From assembly GCF_028765165.1 (NCBI RefSeq), contig NZ_JARADB010000001.1, positions 1 through 64,000 of the forward strand: 64,000 nt of DNA, written 5' to 3'. Below are positions 45,657 through 54,412 of the stretch, piece by piece. The stretch is from Paenibacillus sp. MAHUQ-63 (GTDB taxonomy: Bacteria > Bacillota > Bacilli > Paenibacillales > NBRC-103111). Positions within the stretch are counted from its first letter, which is position 1. Each line of letters begins with the position of its first letter. A program made the position numbers and the translations under genes. The notes beneath the pieces are model-generated. The model did no database searches and had not been told where the DNA came from. It worked only from the letters and a program-made list of their open reading frames with translations.

Positions 45657-46679
45657 ATGCTTAAACGTAAACTCATTCTGACAACTCTATTTTGCAATCT
45701 ATGTTTAACTTTAGCTGCAGCAGCGCCTGCAGGAGCAGCGGACGACGTCAAATTCGAGATAACGGCCCCCGTTACCGAAGCAGACAACGGAGAGTTTACA
45801 GTTACTTTGAAAGGGCAAAATATCCAGGATTTATTCGCATATGAAGTAAAACTTGGCATCGATGCCAACAAGGTCGAAATTGTTAAAGCAACCACTGCCA
45901 TTAACGGATTCTCCGTTCCACCTATAGTGAAAAACAATGAAATTACTTTTGCTCATACAAAGGTTGGTAAAGTAGATGGCGAGAAGGGCAACGTAGACAT
46001 CGGTACTGTCACTTTCAGGGCAAAAAAAGCAGGAACGACAACCATTAACTGGACGAACATTAAAATCGTCGATTCAAAGTTGGACAGCAAGACTTTTACA
46101 CCAAACGCATCCACTAATTTTATTAAAATATTCAGCGACCTTGCAAACCACTGGGCCAAATCCGATATTATGCAGATGGTAGATAAAAAAGTCGTAGAAG
46201 GTATGGACGACGATCGTTTTGCGCCTGATATGAATGTAACGCGAGCTCAATTTGCAACGTTGCTCTCCAAGGCATTAGATTTGAAGGATGACACTGGGGA
46301 AAATCCTTTTGCCGATGTATCCTCAGGAGACTGGTTTGAGGGCAGCGTAAAAAAGGCTTATGCGGCAGGACTTATCAACGGCATAGCGGATGACACGTTC
46401 GCGCCGGAACAAAATATTACCCGCGAGGAAATGACAGCAATGCTATTGAGAGCTAAAGCCCATGCAACAGGGATGAATATGGATGATATGACTGTCAAAG
46501 AATCCGTCAAATTCAGCGACGAGACTGCCATCAACGATTGGGCCAAAAAAGCAGTCGCACTCGCCGTCGAATCCGGCCTAATGAACGGAAGAACCGAACA
46601 AGAATTTGCTCCGCAAGAGCATGCCAGTCGAGCTGAATCCGTTGTCGTGTTGAAAAGGCTTCTAGCAGAGCTGAAATAA
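45657..46679 (+). CDS. Cell-wall anchor protein: cohesin-like domain plus three SLH repeats
   Basis: The 340-aa exported protein has a signal peptide (about 1-25), one cohesin-like beta-sandwich (about 27-155: FEITAPVTEADNGEFTVTL, YEVKLGIDANKVEIV, GTVTFRAKKAG) and three SLH repeats (about 160-205, 222-265, 285-338), each with the TRAQ/TREE/SRAE signature. SLH repeats bind pyruvylated secondary wall polymer, so the cohesin would be displayed on the surface. The enzyme genes around it encode dockerins, which makes it the likely anchor for them. ATG at 45657 has GGAGAGG 9 nt upstream, better than ATG 45648. Confidence 0.88.
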   Translation: MLKRKLILTTLFCNLCLTLAAAAPAGAADDVKFEITAPVTEADNGEFTVTLKGQNIQDLFAYEVKLGIDANKVEIVKATTAINGFSVPPIVKNNEITFAHTKVGKVDGEKGNVDIGTVTFRAKKAGTTTINWTNIKIVDSKLDSKTFTPNASTNFIKIFSDLANHWAKSDIMQMVDKKVVEGMDDDRFAPDMNVTRAQFATLLSKALDLKDDTGENPFADVSSGDWFEGSVKKAYAAGLINGIADDTFAPEQNITREEMTAMLLRAKAHATGMNMDDMTVKESVKFSDETAINDWAKKAVALAVESGLMNGRTEQEFAPQEHASRAESVVVLKRLLAELK

Positions 46680-46725
46680 AAAAACTTCCCTTCCCGCATA
46701 TTGCCGTGGGAAGGGAAGTTTTTTA
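46680..46725. terminator. Bidirectional terminator
   Basis: ACTTCCCTTCCC and GGGAAGGGAAGT pair around a 12-nt loop, with A- and T-runs on the two sides. It ends both the anchor gene and the convergent GH67 gene. Confidence 0.88.
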
Positions 46726-46745
46726 TTTCTATTTATAGTCCTCTT

Positions 46746-48809
46746 TTACACGTAGATGACTCGCTGACCTTGATCGTAAATACCAGATTTCCGGTAAAAG
46801 TACGTGTTAATGACGTCTCGCCATTGTTTGGCATTGTCCAGCTGCAAATCAAGTCGCCGTGCGACATGACCGAAGCGCTCCGCGTCCATCTTACCTTCAA
46901 GGTCCTGCCAGCGTGCAATCCACTGCTCCACTTGCTCCACGCCAGCGAAGTGTGTATCGTAAATATGCTGAATGACGGTTTTGCCGGTCTGAAGCCGATG
47001 CGTATATGGCACATGGTGAAAAAATAGAAGCAGCTTATCCGGGCATCTGTTAAGTCCTTCATATAGCTCAGCGTTCGCCTTACCATATTGTCCCGTATAG
47101 CCAGTTCCGGTTCCAGTCGTCCGGTCCACGCCTATTCCTGCATGATCGGCAAAATGGTATGTCCCCCACTTGGAGTACTCGTAACCATCCACGTCAACGC
47201 CGTAATGAAGATGCGGGCGCACCATCCATCCTACTCCGAGCGGGGCGGTATAGTTCTCATAGGTCTGCCATGATGACATCAAGATATCCGTTATTGTGTT
47301 TTCAACATCGGGATGATCGCCGAACGTTAGGAGTACCCATTCCTTGGCGATTTCCTCCGCCGTAAGCTCGGGATTCCAAATCAGTCTACCGTATCCGTAT
47401 AAATTCGCCTGTGCCAAATGATGCCCCGTCCAATTCGCGTCATCTCCCACATTGGTTACGGCTGTAATACCGCAATGGACATATGGATGTACAGTGCCAG
47501 CCGCGATTTCCTTGATCGTACTGCCTTGCCCCTTCATGTAGGTATCAAATTCAAGTATCTCTTTCCATTGTGGAATTAAGTAGCACACATCAATCTGATG
47601 ACCGGTGTATTCTTGCGTAATTTGAAACTCCATGATTTGATTCGTCCGCTCCATGGCACCGAACAACGGCGATACGGGCTCACGCACTTGGAAATCCATA
47701 GGCCCGTTCTTAATCTGCAGCACGACATTATCCATAAATCGGCCGTCCAGCGGCTTAAAGTGATCATAGGCGGCACGGGCTCTGTCAGTCGAACGGTCTC
47801 GCCAATCTTGGTGACAATTATAGACGAAGCATCTCCACATCACTAGTCCGCCATATGGCTTTAGCGCTTCCGCCAGCATATTGGCTCCATCTGCATGATC
47901 TCGCCCATAAGTAAACGGACCCGGTCTGTTCTCCGAATCAGCCTTTACAACAAACCCTCCGAAATCCGGGATATAGCGATATACGTTCTCAGCTGTCGTC
48001 TTCCACCATGCCGCTACACTCGAATCAAGCGGATCTGCAGTCGTAGTCTCTCCCAGTTCAAGCGGGCTGGCATAATTCACACTGAGGAACAGTCGAATGC
48101 CATACTCGCGAAATACATCGGCCACAACTGCGACATGAGGTAAATATGTCTCCGTCACCAGCAGTGTTTCGTGCTTATGAACGTTGACATTATTGATAGC
48201 AATACCGTTGATACCGATGCTGGCCATTAAGCGAGCATAGTCCCGTATTCGTTGTGAACCAGCCAAAACCTCATTGTTCAGGAACAGAAAGGAGCGCCCG
48301 GCATAGCCACGCTCAATGGAGCCGTCCATATTGTCCCAGTGATTGATCATACGCAGTTGATATTTCGGTTGTTCCTTAATATCAAGGCAATCAAGAGCTG
48401 CCCCGGTTGACAACAGCCGCAGCAAATGGAACACGCCATATAAGCAGCCTTTACTCGAACCGCCAGCCAGCAAGATCGCTTCCCGATTCGTTGTATGAAC
48501 GGTTTTGATCCGGTAACCTTCCGGGCCGACTCCCCCCAATTCGTTCTCACTCAACATTTGCGCCACCAGCGGGGAACGTGATGTGCCCAGTACAATTTGT
48601 CGATGCTGCCCAGAATCCTTTACGATAGCCGGACGCTGTCCAAGCATCGCTTCAAGACCTATTACTAACTCATTTACAGCTGTTTGTAGTGGCCCTTGTT
48701 GAGGCGATTCGTCTATAATGACTTCCCTTGCCCACTCCCTGGCAGCTTCTTTCGCTGCCCTTGACGTAAGCTCGTAATCCAGCCAACAAGCATATCCGTT
48801 GCTGCTCAT
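46746..48809 (-). CDS. aguA: Alpha-glucuronidase, glycoside hydrolase family 67
   Basis: The 687-aa protein is full length for GH67, inverting enzymes that remove 4-O-methylglucuronic acid from the non-reducing end of xylo-oligosaccharides. Typical stretches are [52 protein letters not shown] and HHVPYTHRL near the C-terminus. No signal peptide: it works inside the cell on imported aldouronic acids released by the GH10 enzyme. ATG at 48809 follows AGGAGG. Confidence 0.95.
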   Translation of the reverse strand: MSSNGYACWLDYELTSRAAKEAAREWAREVIIDESPQQGPLQTAVNELVIGLEAMLGQRPAIVKDSGQHRQIVLGTSRSPLVAQMLSENELGGVGPEGYRIKTVHTTNREAILLAGGSSKGCLYGVFHLLRLLSTGAALDCLDIKEQPKYQLRMINHWDNMDGSIERGYAGRSFLFLNNEVLAGSQRIRDYARLMASIGINGIAINNVNVHKHETLLVTETYLPHVAVVADVFREYGIRLFLSVNYASPLELGETTTADPLDSSVAAWWKTTAENVYRYIPDFGGFVVKADSENRPGPFTYGRDHADGANMLAEALKPYGGLVMWRCFVYNCHQDWRDRSTDRARAAYDHFKPLDGRFMDNVVLQIKNGPMDFQVREPVSPLFGAMERTNQIMEFQITQEYTGHQIDVCYLIPQWKEILEFDTYMKGQGSTIKEIAAGTVHPYVHCGITAVTNVGDDANWTGHHLAQANLYGYGRLIWNPELTAEEIAKEWVLLTFGDHPDVENTITDILMSSWQTYENYTAPLGVGWMVRPHLHYGVDVDGYEYSKWGTYHFADHAGIGVDRTTGTGTGYTGQYGKANAELYEGLNRCPDKLLLFFHHVPYTHRLQTGKTVIQHIYDTHFAGVEQVEQWIARWQDLEGKMDAERFGHVARRLDLQLDNAKQWRDVINTYFYRKSGIYDQGQRVIYV

Positions 48810-48903
48810 TCGAATAATCCTCCTAGTCGTTGTTTAGCCATATCCATGCTTACTTAAGATTCATTCCGTTGATTTCGATTATATGAAATCGCGTATGACT
48901 ACA

Positions 48904-48933
48904 CCATGGAAGAACCCAAGATGATTTGTAATT
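48904..48933 (-). promoter_or_regulatory. Motif shared by the GH67 and GH10 promoters
   Basis: On the minus strand TACAAATCATCT is followed after 9 bases by CCATGG, matching the GH10 upstream motif. It lies about 100 bases before the GH67 start codon. Confidence 0.5.
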
Positions 48934-48992
48934 TTTAAAGATACTTATCATTTCTACGGTTGTATATGAATCTGAACGGATCACTTGAAACA

Positions 48993-49021
48993 AAGAAGCC
49001 GCTCCCAGGGAGCGGCTTCTT
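48993..49021 (-). terminator. Terminator of the Ig-cohesin-dockerin gene
   Basis: AAGAAGCCGCTCC and GGAGCGGCTTCTT form a 13-bp stem with a 3-nt loop, 8 bases after the stop codon on the minus strand. Confidence 0.75.
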
Positions 49022-49028
49022 CGTTCAG

Positions 49029-50348
49029 CTATTCGAGAATCTTGGACGCAATATACGCAATATCAACAATATCGATTATATCATCTCCATTCATATCGGC
49101 CATGTTGGCAGTCGCCCAGTCTGCGCTAGTTGAATTCTTACCGTAATGGTAAGCAGCAATCGCAAGGTCACCTACATCGAGGCTTCCATTCTTGTTCAGA
49201 TCTGCTGATACGACTTTAATGACCGCTGCTTTGAAAATAGCTTCAGCACTACCTAACGCTTCAACCGCAGTGTCTACTTGAATCTGAGTGGCATTTCCGT
49301 TGTCTTTTACCGCCTTTGCTGCGCTGATGGCTGCGCCGAATGCATCTTTAGCTGCTTGCCGATATTGTCCAGGTTGTGAACCAACCACTGCCGTTTCATA
49401 TAAATTTTGAGCGTTGGTAACGGCTGCAATCAATGCTGCCTTATCTACAACCACTTCTGAATTGCTGATTGAAATGTTCTTACTGCCATGGGCCGCTTCA
49501 ATTACAGTTCCCTGAGGAGCTACCCCAAGCTTTGCCTGTGTAACTGCAATTGTCCCGCTAGCATTTAGAACGCCGTCTTTTACTTTAAAAATTGTATTCA
49601 GAACAGGCGTACCAGCCCCCGATATTCCTCCGATGTTAGCTGCGATAAGTCTAACTTTGCCAGCGGTACTTTTATCCTCTGTAACAATTTGAATGTCAGC
49701 ATTTGCACCAGAAGCGCTTATATACTCAAAAACATTGGCATCATAAGTTAAGATGATGTCCTCAGCAAAAACTTGTTGTGTCACATTCGCCAAACTAACG
49801 CCTACTGTAAAACTGCTTCCAGGTTTAACGCTGTTGTCTGCCGAAAGTACAGCGGTAGGTACTAATGGTTGGGTGGATGAAACCACCGTAATATGAAACA
49901 ATGCGGTTTTACTGCCATCTGCTGTGGCTGCAGTAATGACTGCATTTCCTTCTGCTACTGCGTTTACCTTTACGCTAGTAGCACCTGTAGAAGGATTGTA
50001 AAATGCTTCAGTAACTGTTGTTACTTCTGTATGACTTGATGAAAAGGTAACTGTCTTGTTTGCAGCATTCCCGGGAGATATTGTTGCAAGCAGTGTTGCG
50101 GTGGACCCCTTGATCATGCTTAACGCAACTGTTACATCTGTTACGGGTACAACCTCTTCCGTATTTAGAGTCTTGATTGTATTGCCTGAAGAATCCAATA
50201 CTATAGCACTGCTTACCCCGTCAATCTTATGCCCTAGATTTAGGTTTGCATCGGTTGCAGCTTTAACGGAAGGTGGCACGCCGATAAAAATGCTCGCCGA
50301 TATAGCCGCAGACATAAGTAAGGAGACAATTTTTTTTACTTTTCTCAT
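49029..50348 (-). CDS. Non-catalytic secreted protein: Ig-like, cohesin-like and dockerin domains
   Basis: The 439-aa protein has a signal peptide (about 1-30), a short segment of unknown fold (about 31-65), a bacterial Ig-like (Big2) domain (about 66-158), a cohesin-like domain (about 163-290), a helical FIVAR-like segment (about 298-370) and a dockerin (about 376-439, loops DLNKNGSLDVGD and DMNGDDIIDIVD). No glycosidase domain is present, so it may be an adaptor linking dockerin enzymes, or the remnant of an enzyme that lost its catalytic part. ATG at 50348 follows AAGGAG. It lies downstream of the GH43 gene in the same direction. Confidence 0.82.
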   Translation of the reverse strand: MRKVKKIVSLLMSAAISASIFIGVPPSVKAATDANLNLGHKIDGVSSAIVLDSSGNTIKTLNTEEVVPVTDVTVALSMIKGSTATLLATISPGNAANKTVTFSSSHTEVTTVTEAFYNPSTGATSVKVNAVAEGNAVITAATADGSKTALFHITVVSSTQPLVPTAVLSADNSVKPGSSFTVGVSLANVTQQVFAEDIILTYDANVFEYISASGANADIQIVTEDKSTAGKVRLIAANIGGISGAGTPVLNTIFKVKDGVLNASGTIAVTQAKLGVAPQGTVIEAAHGSKNISISNSEVVVDKAALIAAVTNAQNLYETAVVGSQPGQYRQAAKDAFGAAISAAKAVKDNGNATQIQVDTAVEALGSAEAIFKAAVIKVVSADLNKNGSLDVGDLAIAAYHYGKNSTSADWATANMADMNGDDIIDIVDIAYIASKILE

Positions 50349-50397
50349 CTGCCGAACTCCTTTTTAAGAAAAGGTGATCTCTAAAGATATTAGAGTT

Positions 50398-50439
50398 ATG
50401 CCCTATCTCGCTAGAAATTAACTTATCGAGAGAGGGCAT
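50398..50439 (-). terminator. Hairpin between the GH43 and Ig-cohesin-dockerin genes
   Basis: ATGCCCTATCTCG pairs with CGAGAGAGGGCAT (one mismatch) around a 16-nt loop. No T-run follows, so partial readthrough to the next gene is likely. Confidence 0.55.
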
Positions 50440-50470
50440 AAACTCGCAGTTCAACTAAATATTCAATCAG

Positions 50471-53400
50471 TTACTCGAGTATCTTAACTGCAACAATCGC
50501 AAGATCCAGAATGTCGATCTTATTATCCCCATTGAGATCAGCAGCTTTAGCAGTCTCCCAATCCGCGCTTGTGGAATCCTTGCCATAATGGTAGGCAACC
50601 ATCGCCAGATCTCCCACGTTGATGCTTCCGTCATTATTCATGTCTGCAGATTTAATTACCGCAGCCTTGAAGATATCCACTGCGCTGCCCAGTGCTGCTG
50701 CGGCACTGTCAACCTGGGCTTGTGTCGCATTCGCATTGTTGTTTACAGCTTTGGCTGCTTGGATGGCAGCGCCTAAAGCATCTTTGGCTGCCTGCGGATA
50801 TTGACCAGGTTGCATTCCAACCACTGCTGCGTCAAACAGACTTTGTGCATTCGAAATCGCAGCTATCAAGGCGGACTTATCTACAACGACTTCCACGCTG
50901 CCTACTGCAATGCTCTTACTGCCGAGAGCTCCCTGCACCACGGTTCCCTCCGGACCTACGCCGAATTTGGCCTGCGTTGCTGCAATCGCTCCCGTCGTAT
51001 CCTGAACACCGGCCTTAACCTTGAAGGTCAGATTGAGAACCGGTGTGCTGGCTCCAGTAACCCCGCCGATATTAGCGGCAATAAGTCTAACTTTGCCAGG
51101 GGTCGACTTATCCTCTTTCACGATCTGGATATTGTCGTTTGCACCTGCCACGCTGACATAGTCAAATACGTTGGCATCATAAGACAAGGTAATATCCTGA
51201 GCATAAACACTTTGTGCCAAGTTGTCTAAATTCACCGCCACTGTGAAGCTGCTGCCGGGCTTCACACTGCTCTCGGCCGAAATTGCAGCTGTTGGTCCTT
51301 TCTGTTCTGGCCAGACTGGATCAGTCGTTGCGCTGCTTGTGGTTAACAAGATTCGGTCTATAATAAGCCCATCTTCCCTCCCCCACAGTTTCAATTCATG
51401 CATGCCGGCAGTAACATTCAAAGCAGCTCCACCGGTTACCCCTGCGCTTGTACCGCTAACATTAATCCATTTAAATTGGCTGTTACTCACGCCTTGCATA
51501 CCATTGGCGGTAAATTTATATTGATTATCCAATCCGACGTGGATAGAGTCTGAATTATAATCAATACTCTTCGCAAGTAACCATACGTTGTAAGAACCGG
51601 TAGCCGGGAAGTTGACTTTATAGTTCAGACTTGATCCCGATGCCAGTGTAGCTGCATCCGTACCTGACATGGCAAAACCGTTATCAGGGCCAAATAACAT
51701 AGCTTTCGTTGACTGTCCGTCAACCAGCGACCAAGTGTGTCCATTTATGGTGCCATATACGTAAGCATTAACTGAGTTTTCTGCTGCAGCTTCTGCTTCA
51801 ATGGCCACTACGGCAGGCGTATTGACACTTACATTCATTTGCGTTGTTGCTGCATCGCCTAATGTCCCTTTATAACTTACAGTAACATTGGTTGTTCCAC
51901 TGGCTTTGGCAGTAATTGTACCGTTTGCAACATCTGCTACGGCAGGACTCGAATTCGTATAAGTGGCTAATTTCGTTACATCTTCCGTATGTCCATCCAT
52001 ATACTCTGCTGTTACTTTAAATGTGGCGGATTTGCCCGCATCCAGTGCGAAAGAAGCATTATCAACCGTAATATTCTTTACCGTCAACTCACTGTTCAAG
52101 TCCTTAACCAGTAAATTGAGTGTATCTGTTTTACCGCCATAGGTTACGTTAATGGTTGCCGTACCATAGCCAATGCCGGTGACTACTCCTTCACTGACAC
52201 TTACGATGCTGCTAGGCGATGATGTTGCAGTTGCTTGAGCAGTAACATCTTCACTAGTCCCATCGGAGTATACGGCAGTAACCTTCATAGTTGCTTGGTT
52301 CGTTCCGGAAACAGTGTCGATCTTTTGTTTATTGATGGAGGCATTAATGGCAGCTAATTCATGAACAGCACTCTTTGGTTCGAACTGCCAGGAGTCAACC
52401 TTGAACAGATTGCCTGCAGATGTTCCTCTGTATACCATATAAACATCATGAACACCTGCCGCACCTGAAACATTTGTTGCTTTTGTTTTCCATACGTTGT
52501 CTCCGCCTGTGTTGGAAATCGGAAGTGTCCCAATCAAGGCGCCGTCCGCACTATCAAGACGGAGTTCTATCGTGCCGCCGGCCGACCCGCTTGCAACATT
52601 AGCCTTAAATACTCCTGCTCCTGTGGCACCAAAGTCGACTTTGGAAATGGCTGTCCAGTCTCCATCATTAATATTGGTAACAGCCAGGTTTATGCTGCTT
52701 ACCATTCCTCCGGGCTCAGTAGTGGCTTCTGTGGCAATGCCCCCGTTCCAACCGATGGTTTCAGCCTCAACTCTGGTATATGGATTGAAGTTTTTCAACT
52801 GCGGGACACCTTTATAATCCCCAGTAATATTTTCAATGACTCCGTTTGCATCAATATTGACCTTATTAATGTGTGCATTACGGTATCCATGCGGTTGTCC
52901 CCCCATTTGAGGTACAGTCCCGCTTTCAGCCAATGCCTTAGCGAGGGTCTGGGCATGGTAGACGATATACCATTGATCTTTAAATTCAAAGACGGCATGA
53001 TGGTTGTTGCCTCCAACACCGAAGAAGGTTGCCGGATTAGGCAGTATGGTTTTCACATACGTGAATGGGCCCATTGGATTATCACTTACCATATAAGCAA
53101 TCGTTCCAGTTGGAATATCCGCCGGATGTCCGCTTGAGAAATTCGTACAATAAGAGTAATAGTATTTTCCATTATATTTATGAATGCCTGAGTCCTCAAA
53201 CAACCAAGGCGGATTGATGCGGCCCAGTGTTCCACCGCTCGCGCTCAGATCCAAACTGATCATATCCGCTCCGAGCTTAGCCACACGCGCTGTCCCCGGG
53301 TCAGCTTCCTTACCCGTCGGTACGCCGCCGCCAAAATAGATATATCCACTTCCATCATCGTCAACCAATACCGCTGGATCAAACAGCCAAGTAACATCAC

Positions 53401-53947
53401 TAGCCCCTGGTGTGTTTCTATTCACCAAAGCCTTTCCAATTGGATCTGTAAAGGGGCCGATGGGACTATCCGCTGTGAGCACACCTATTCCGTTCGCGCT
53501 ATCAGCAAAGTAAAGGAAGAATTTCTCTTTGCCATCAATCGTTTTATGTGCAGCTGCCGGTGCCCAGGAATTATTGGCCCATTTGGCCGCACCTTGCGGG
53601 CCAGCTACAGGTATTTCGCCGTGGTCTGTCCAGTTGATCATATCGTCAGATGAAACAACCGTAATCTTATTAATTTTGCCATATCCGTTATCCTTAATAG
53701 TCCCGTCTGCATTGTATTCAAATACATCATTGGTCATGTAAACATAAACTCTGCCGTTATATTCCATGGCATACGGATCAGCACCGAACTTCTGCGTAAA
53801 TAGCGGATTTGCGTTGCCAGGAGTTTTGCCGATCGCTGGCGTGACCGTCGTTGTCGCAGCCTCGACTCTCTCTGTAATTACCGGGCTTGATGTGAGCGCA
53901 ACCGTTAGAGCCATTGTCACCCCAAGCACTTTCTTCCACTTTTTCAT
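50471..53947 (-). CDS. GH43 arabinoxylan-active enzyme with CBM6, Ig-like, cohesin-like and dockerin domains
   Basis: The 1158-aa secreted protein has a signal peptide (1-31), a GH43 beta-propeller (about 35-385), a CBM6 (about 390-520), two Big2 Ig-like domains (about 525-710), a second carbohydrate-binding-like beta-sandwich (about 715-870), a cohesin-like domain (about 885-1015), a helical segment and a dockerin (about 1100-1158). The three GH43 acids are visible in GADPYAMEY, LFDPAVLVDD and FEDSGIHKY. The layout resembles XynD-type arabinoxylan arabinofuranohydrolases, which release arabinose from arabinoxylan; subfamily assignment is inference. ATG at 53947 follows GGAGG. Confidence 0.9.
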   Translation of the reverse strand: MKKWKKVLGVTMALTVALTSSPVITERVEAATTTVTPAIGKTPGNANPLFTQKFGADPYAMEYNGRVYVYMTNDVFEYNADGTIKDNGYGKINKITVVSSDDMINWTDHGEIPVAGPQGAAKWANNSWAPAAAHKTIDGKEKFFLYFADSANGIGVLTADSPIGPFTDPIGKALVNRNTPGASDVTWLFDPAVLVDDDGSGYIYFGGGVPTGKEADPGTARVAKLGADMISLDLSASGGTLGRINPPWLFEDSGIHKYNGKYYYSYCTNFSSGHPADIPTGTIAYMVSDNPMGPFTYVKTILPNPATFFGVGGNNHHAVFEFKDQWYIVYHAQTLAKALAESGTVPQMGGQPHGYRNAHINKVNIDANGVIENITGDYKGVPQLKNFNPYTRVEAETIGWNGGIATEATTEPGGMVSSINLAVTNINDGDWTAISKVDFGATGAGVFKANVASGSAGGTIELRLDSADGALIGTLPISNTGGDNVWKTKATNVSGAAGVHDVYMVYRGTSAGNLFKVDSWQFEPKSAVHELAAINASINKQKIDTVSGTNQATMKVTAVYSDGTSEDVTAQATATSSPSSIVSVSEGVVTGIGYGTATINVTYGGKTDTLNLLVKDLNSELTVKNITVDNASFALDAGKSATFKVTAEYMDGHTEDVTKLATYTNSSPAVADVANGTITAKASGTTNVTVSYKGTLGDAATTQMNVSVNTPAVVAIEAEAAAENSVNAYVYGTINGHTWSLVDGQSTKAMLFGPDNGFAMSGTDAATLASGSSLNYKVNFPATGSYNVWLLAKSIDYNSDSIHVGLDNQYKFTANGMQGVSNSQFKWINVSGTSAGVTGGAALNVTAGMHELKLWGREDGLIIDRILLTTSSATTDPVWPEQKGPTAAISAESSVKPGSSFTVAVNLDNLAQSVYAQDITLSYDANVFDYVSVAGANDNIQIVKEDKSTPGKVRLIAANIGGVTGASTPVLNLTFKVKAGVQDTTGAIAATQAKFGVGPEGTVVQGALGSKSIAVGSVEVVVDKSALIAAISNAQSLFDAAVVGMQPGQYPQAAKDALGAAIQAAKAVNNNANATQAQVDSAAAALGSAVDIFKAAVIKSADMNNDGSINVGDLAMVAYHYGKDSTSADWETAKAADLNGDNKIDILDLAIVAVKILE
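50475..51815 (-). repeat. Long paralogous DNA repeat, copy 1
   Basis: The 3' part of this GH43 gene, encoding the CBM-like, cohesin-like, helical and dockerin modules, is highly similar at DNA level to 54417-55770 in the other GH43 gene, in the same orientation about 3.9 kb apart. Long identical stretches occur, especially in the dockerin part. Weaker copies of the last 700 bases lie in the GH10 gene and the Ig-cohesin-dockerin gene. Confidence 0.8.
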
Positions 53948-54066
53948 AGAACAACCTCCACCGTCATGAAAATGATTTTTGTTGCGTTAGCCATCACATT
54001 TCTACTTGCAATCTATAACTCGTTTTTGCCTGGACACCTCCTTTCACTCCATCTACGCCATGGAAA

Positions 54067-54080
54067 ATAAAGCGCTTTCA
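54067..54080. promoter_or_regulatory. Cre-like box downstream of the GH43 promoter
   Basis: On the minus strand TGAAAGCGCTTTAT matches cre at 12 of 14 positions and lies about 100 bases after the -10, a roadblock position for CcpA. Confidence 0.55.
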
Positions 54081-54179
54081 TTAACACTGACACAGAATAA
54101 GTTTCCTAGTTCCTAGCCCTTTCTTATTCCAGATACTCGAACATTGCTTATGACTGCCATTGTCCTTCTGACTGCTTTA

Positions 54180-54243
54180 ATTATAACTTTGCTATTTGGA
54201 AATCACGATGTAATTTCTTTTTTAAAAAGTTGAAATTTTAGGT
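54180..54243 (-). promoter_or_regulatory. Promoter block shared by the two GH43 genes, copy 1
   Basis: On the minus strand ACCTAAAATTTCAACTTTTT is followed by AAGAAATTACATCGTG, an 18-bp spacer and TATAAT (54180-54185). A nearly identical block at 57824-57887 precedes the other GH43 gene with the same 18-bp spacing, so GAAATTACATCGTG is probably an activator site at the -35 region. Confidence 0.65.
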
Positions 54244-54335
54244 GGGATTTTGCGCGAAGCGAATGTCAAAAACGACTAAACTTAGGCGAATCAGGCGAGC
54301 TAATTGATTATTTTTTTCGGGCGTTTTTTCTACAT

Positions 54336-54384
54336 AGTAAGCTCTATCCCACGATGAGATCACATGTTAAGGATAGAGCTTACT
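54336..54384 (-). terminator. Hairpin after the GH43 (beta-xylosidase-type) gene
   Basis: AGTAAGCTCTATCC pairs perfectly with 54371-54384 around a 21-nt loop, about 30 bases after the stop codon. No T-run is present on the minus strand. Confidence 0.55.
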
Positions 54385-54412
54385 AGCATTCAGTTTTTGT
54401 TAGCGTTATGAC

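Larger units (their letters stand above)
53948..54412. other. Non-coding region between the two GH43 genes
   Basis: No gene is seen. It contains the promoter block of the downstream GH43 gene (54180-54243), a cre-like box (54067-54080) and a 14-bp hairpin (54336-54384) that ends the upstream GH43 gene. Confidence 0.7.
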
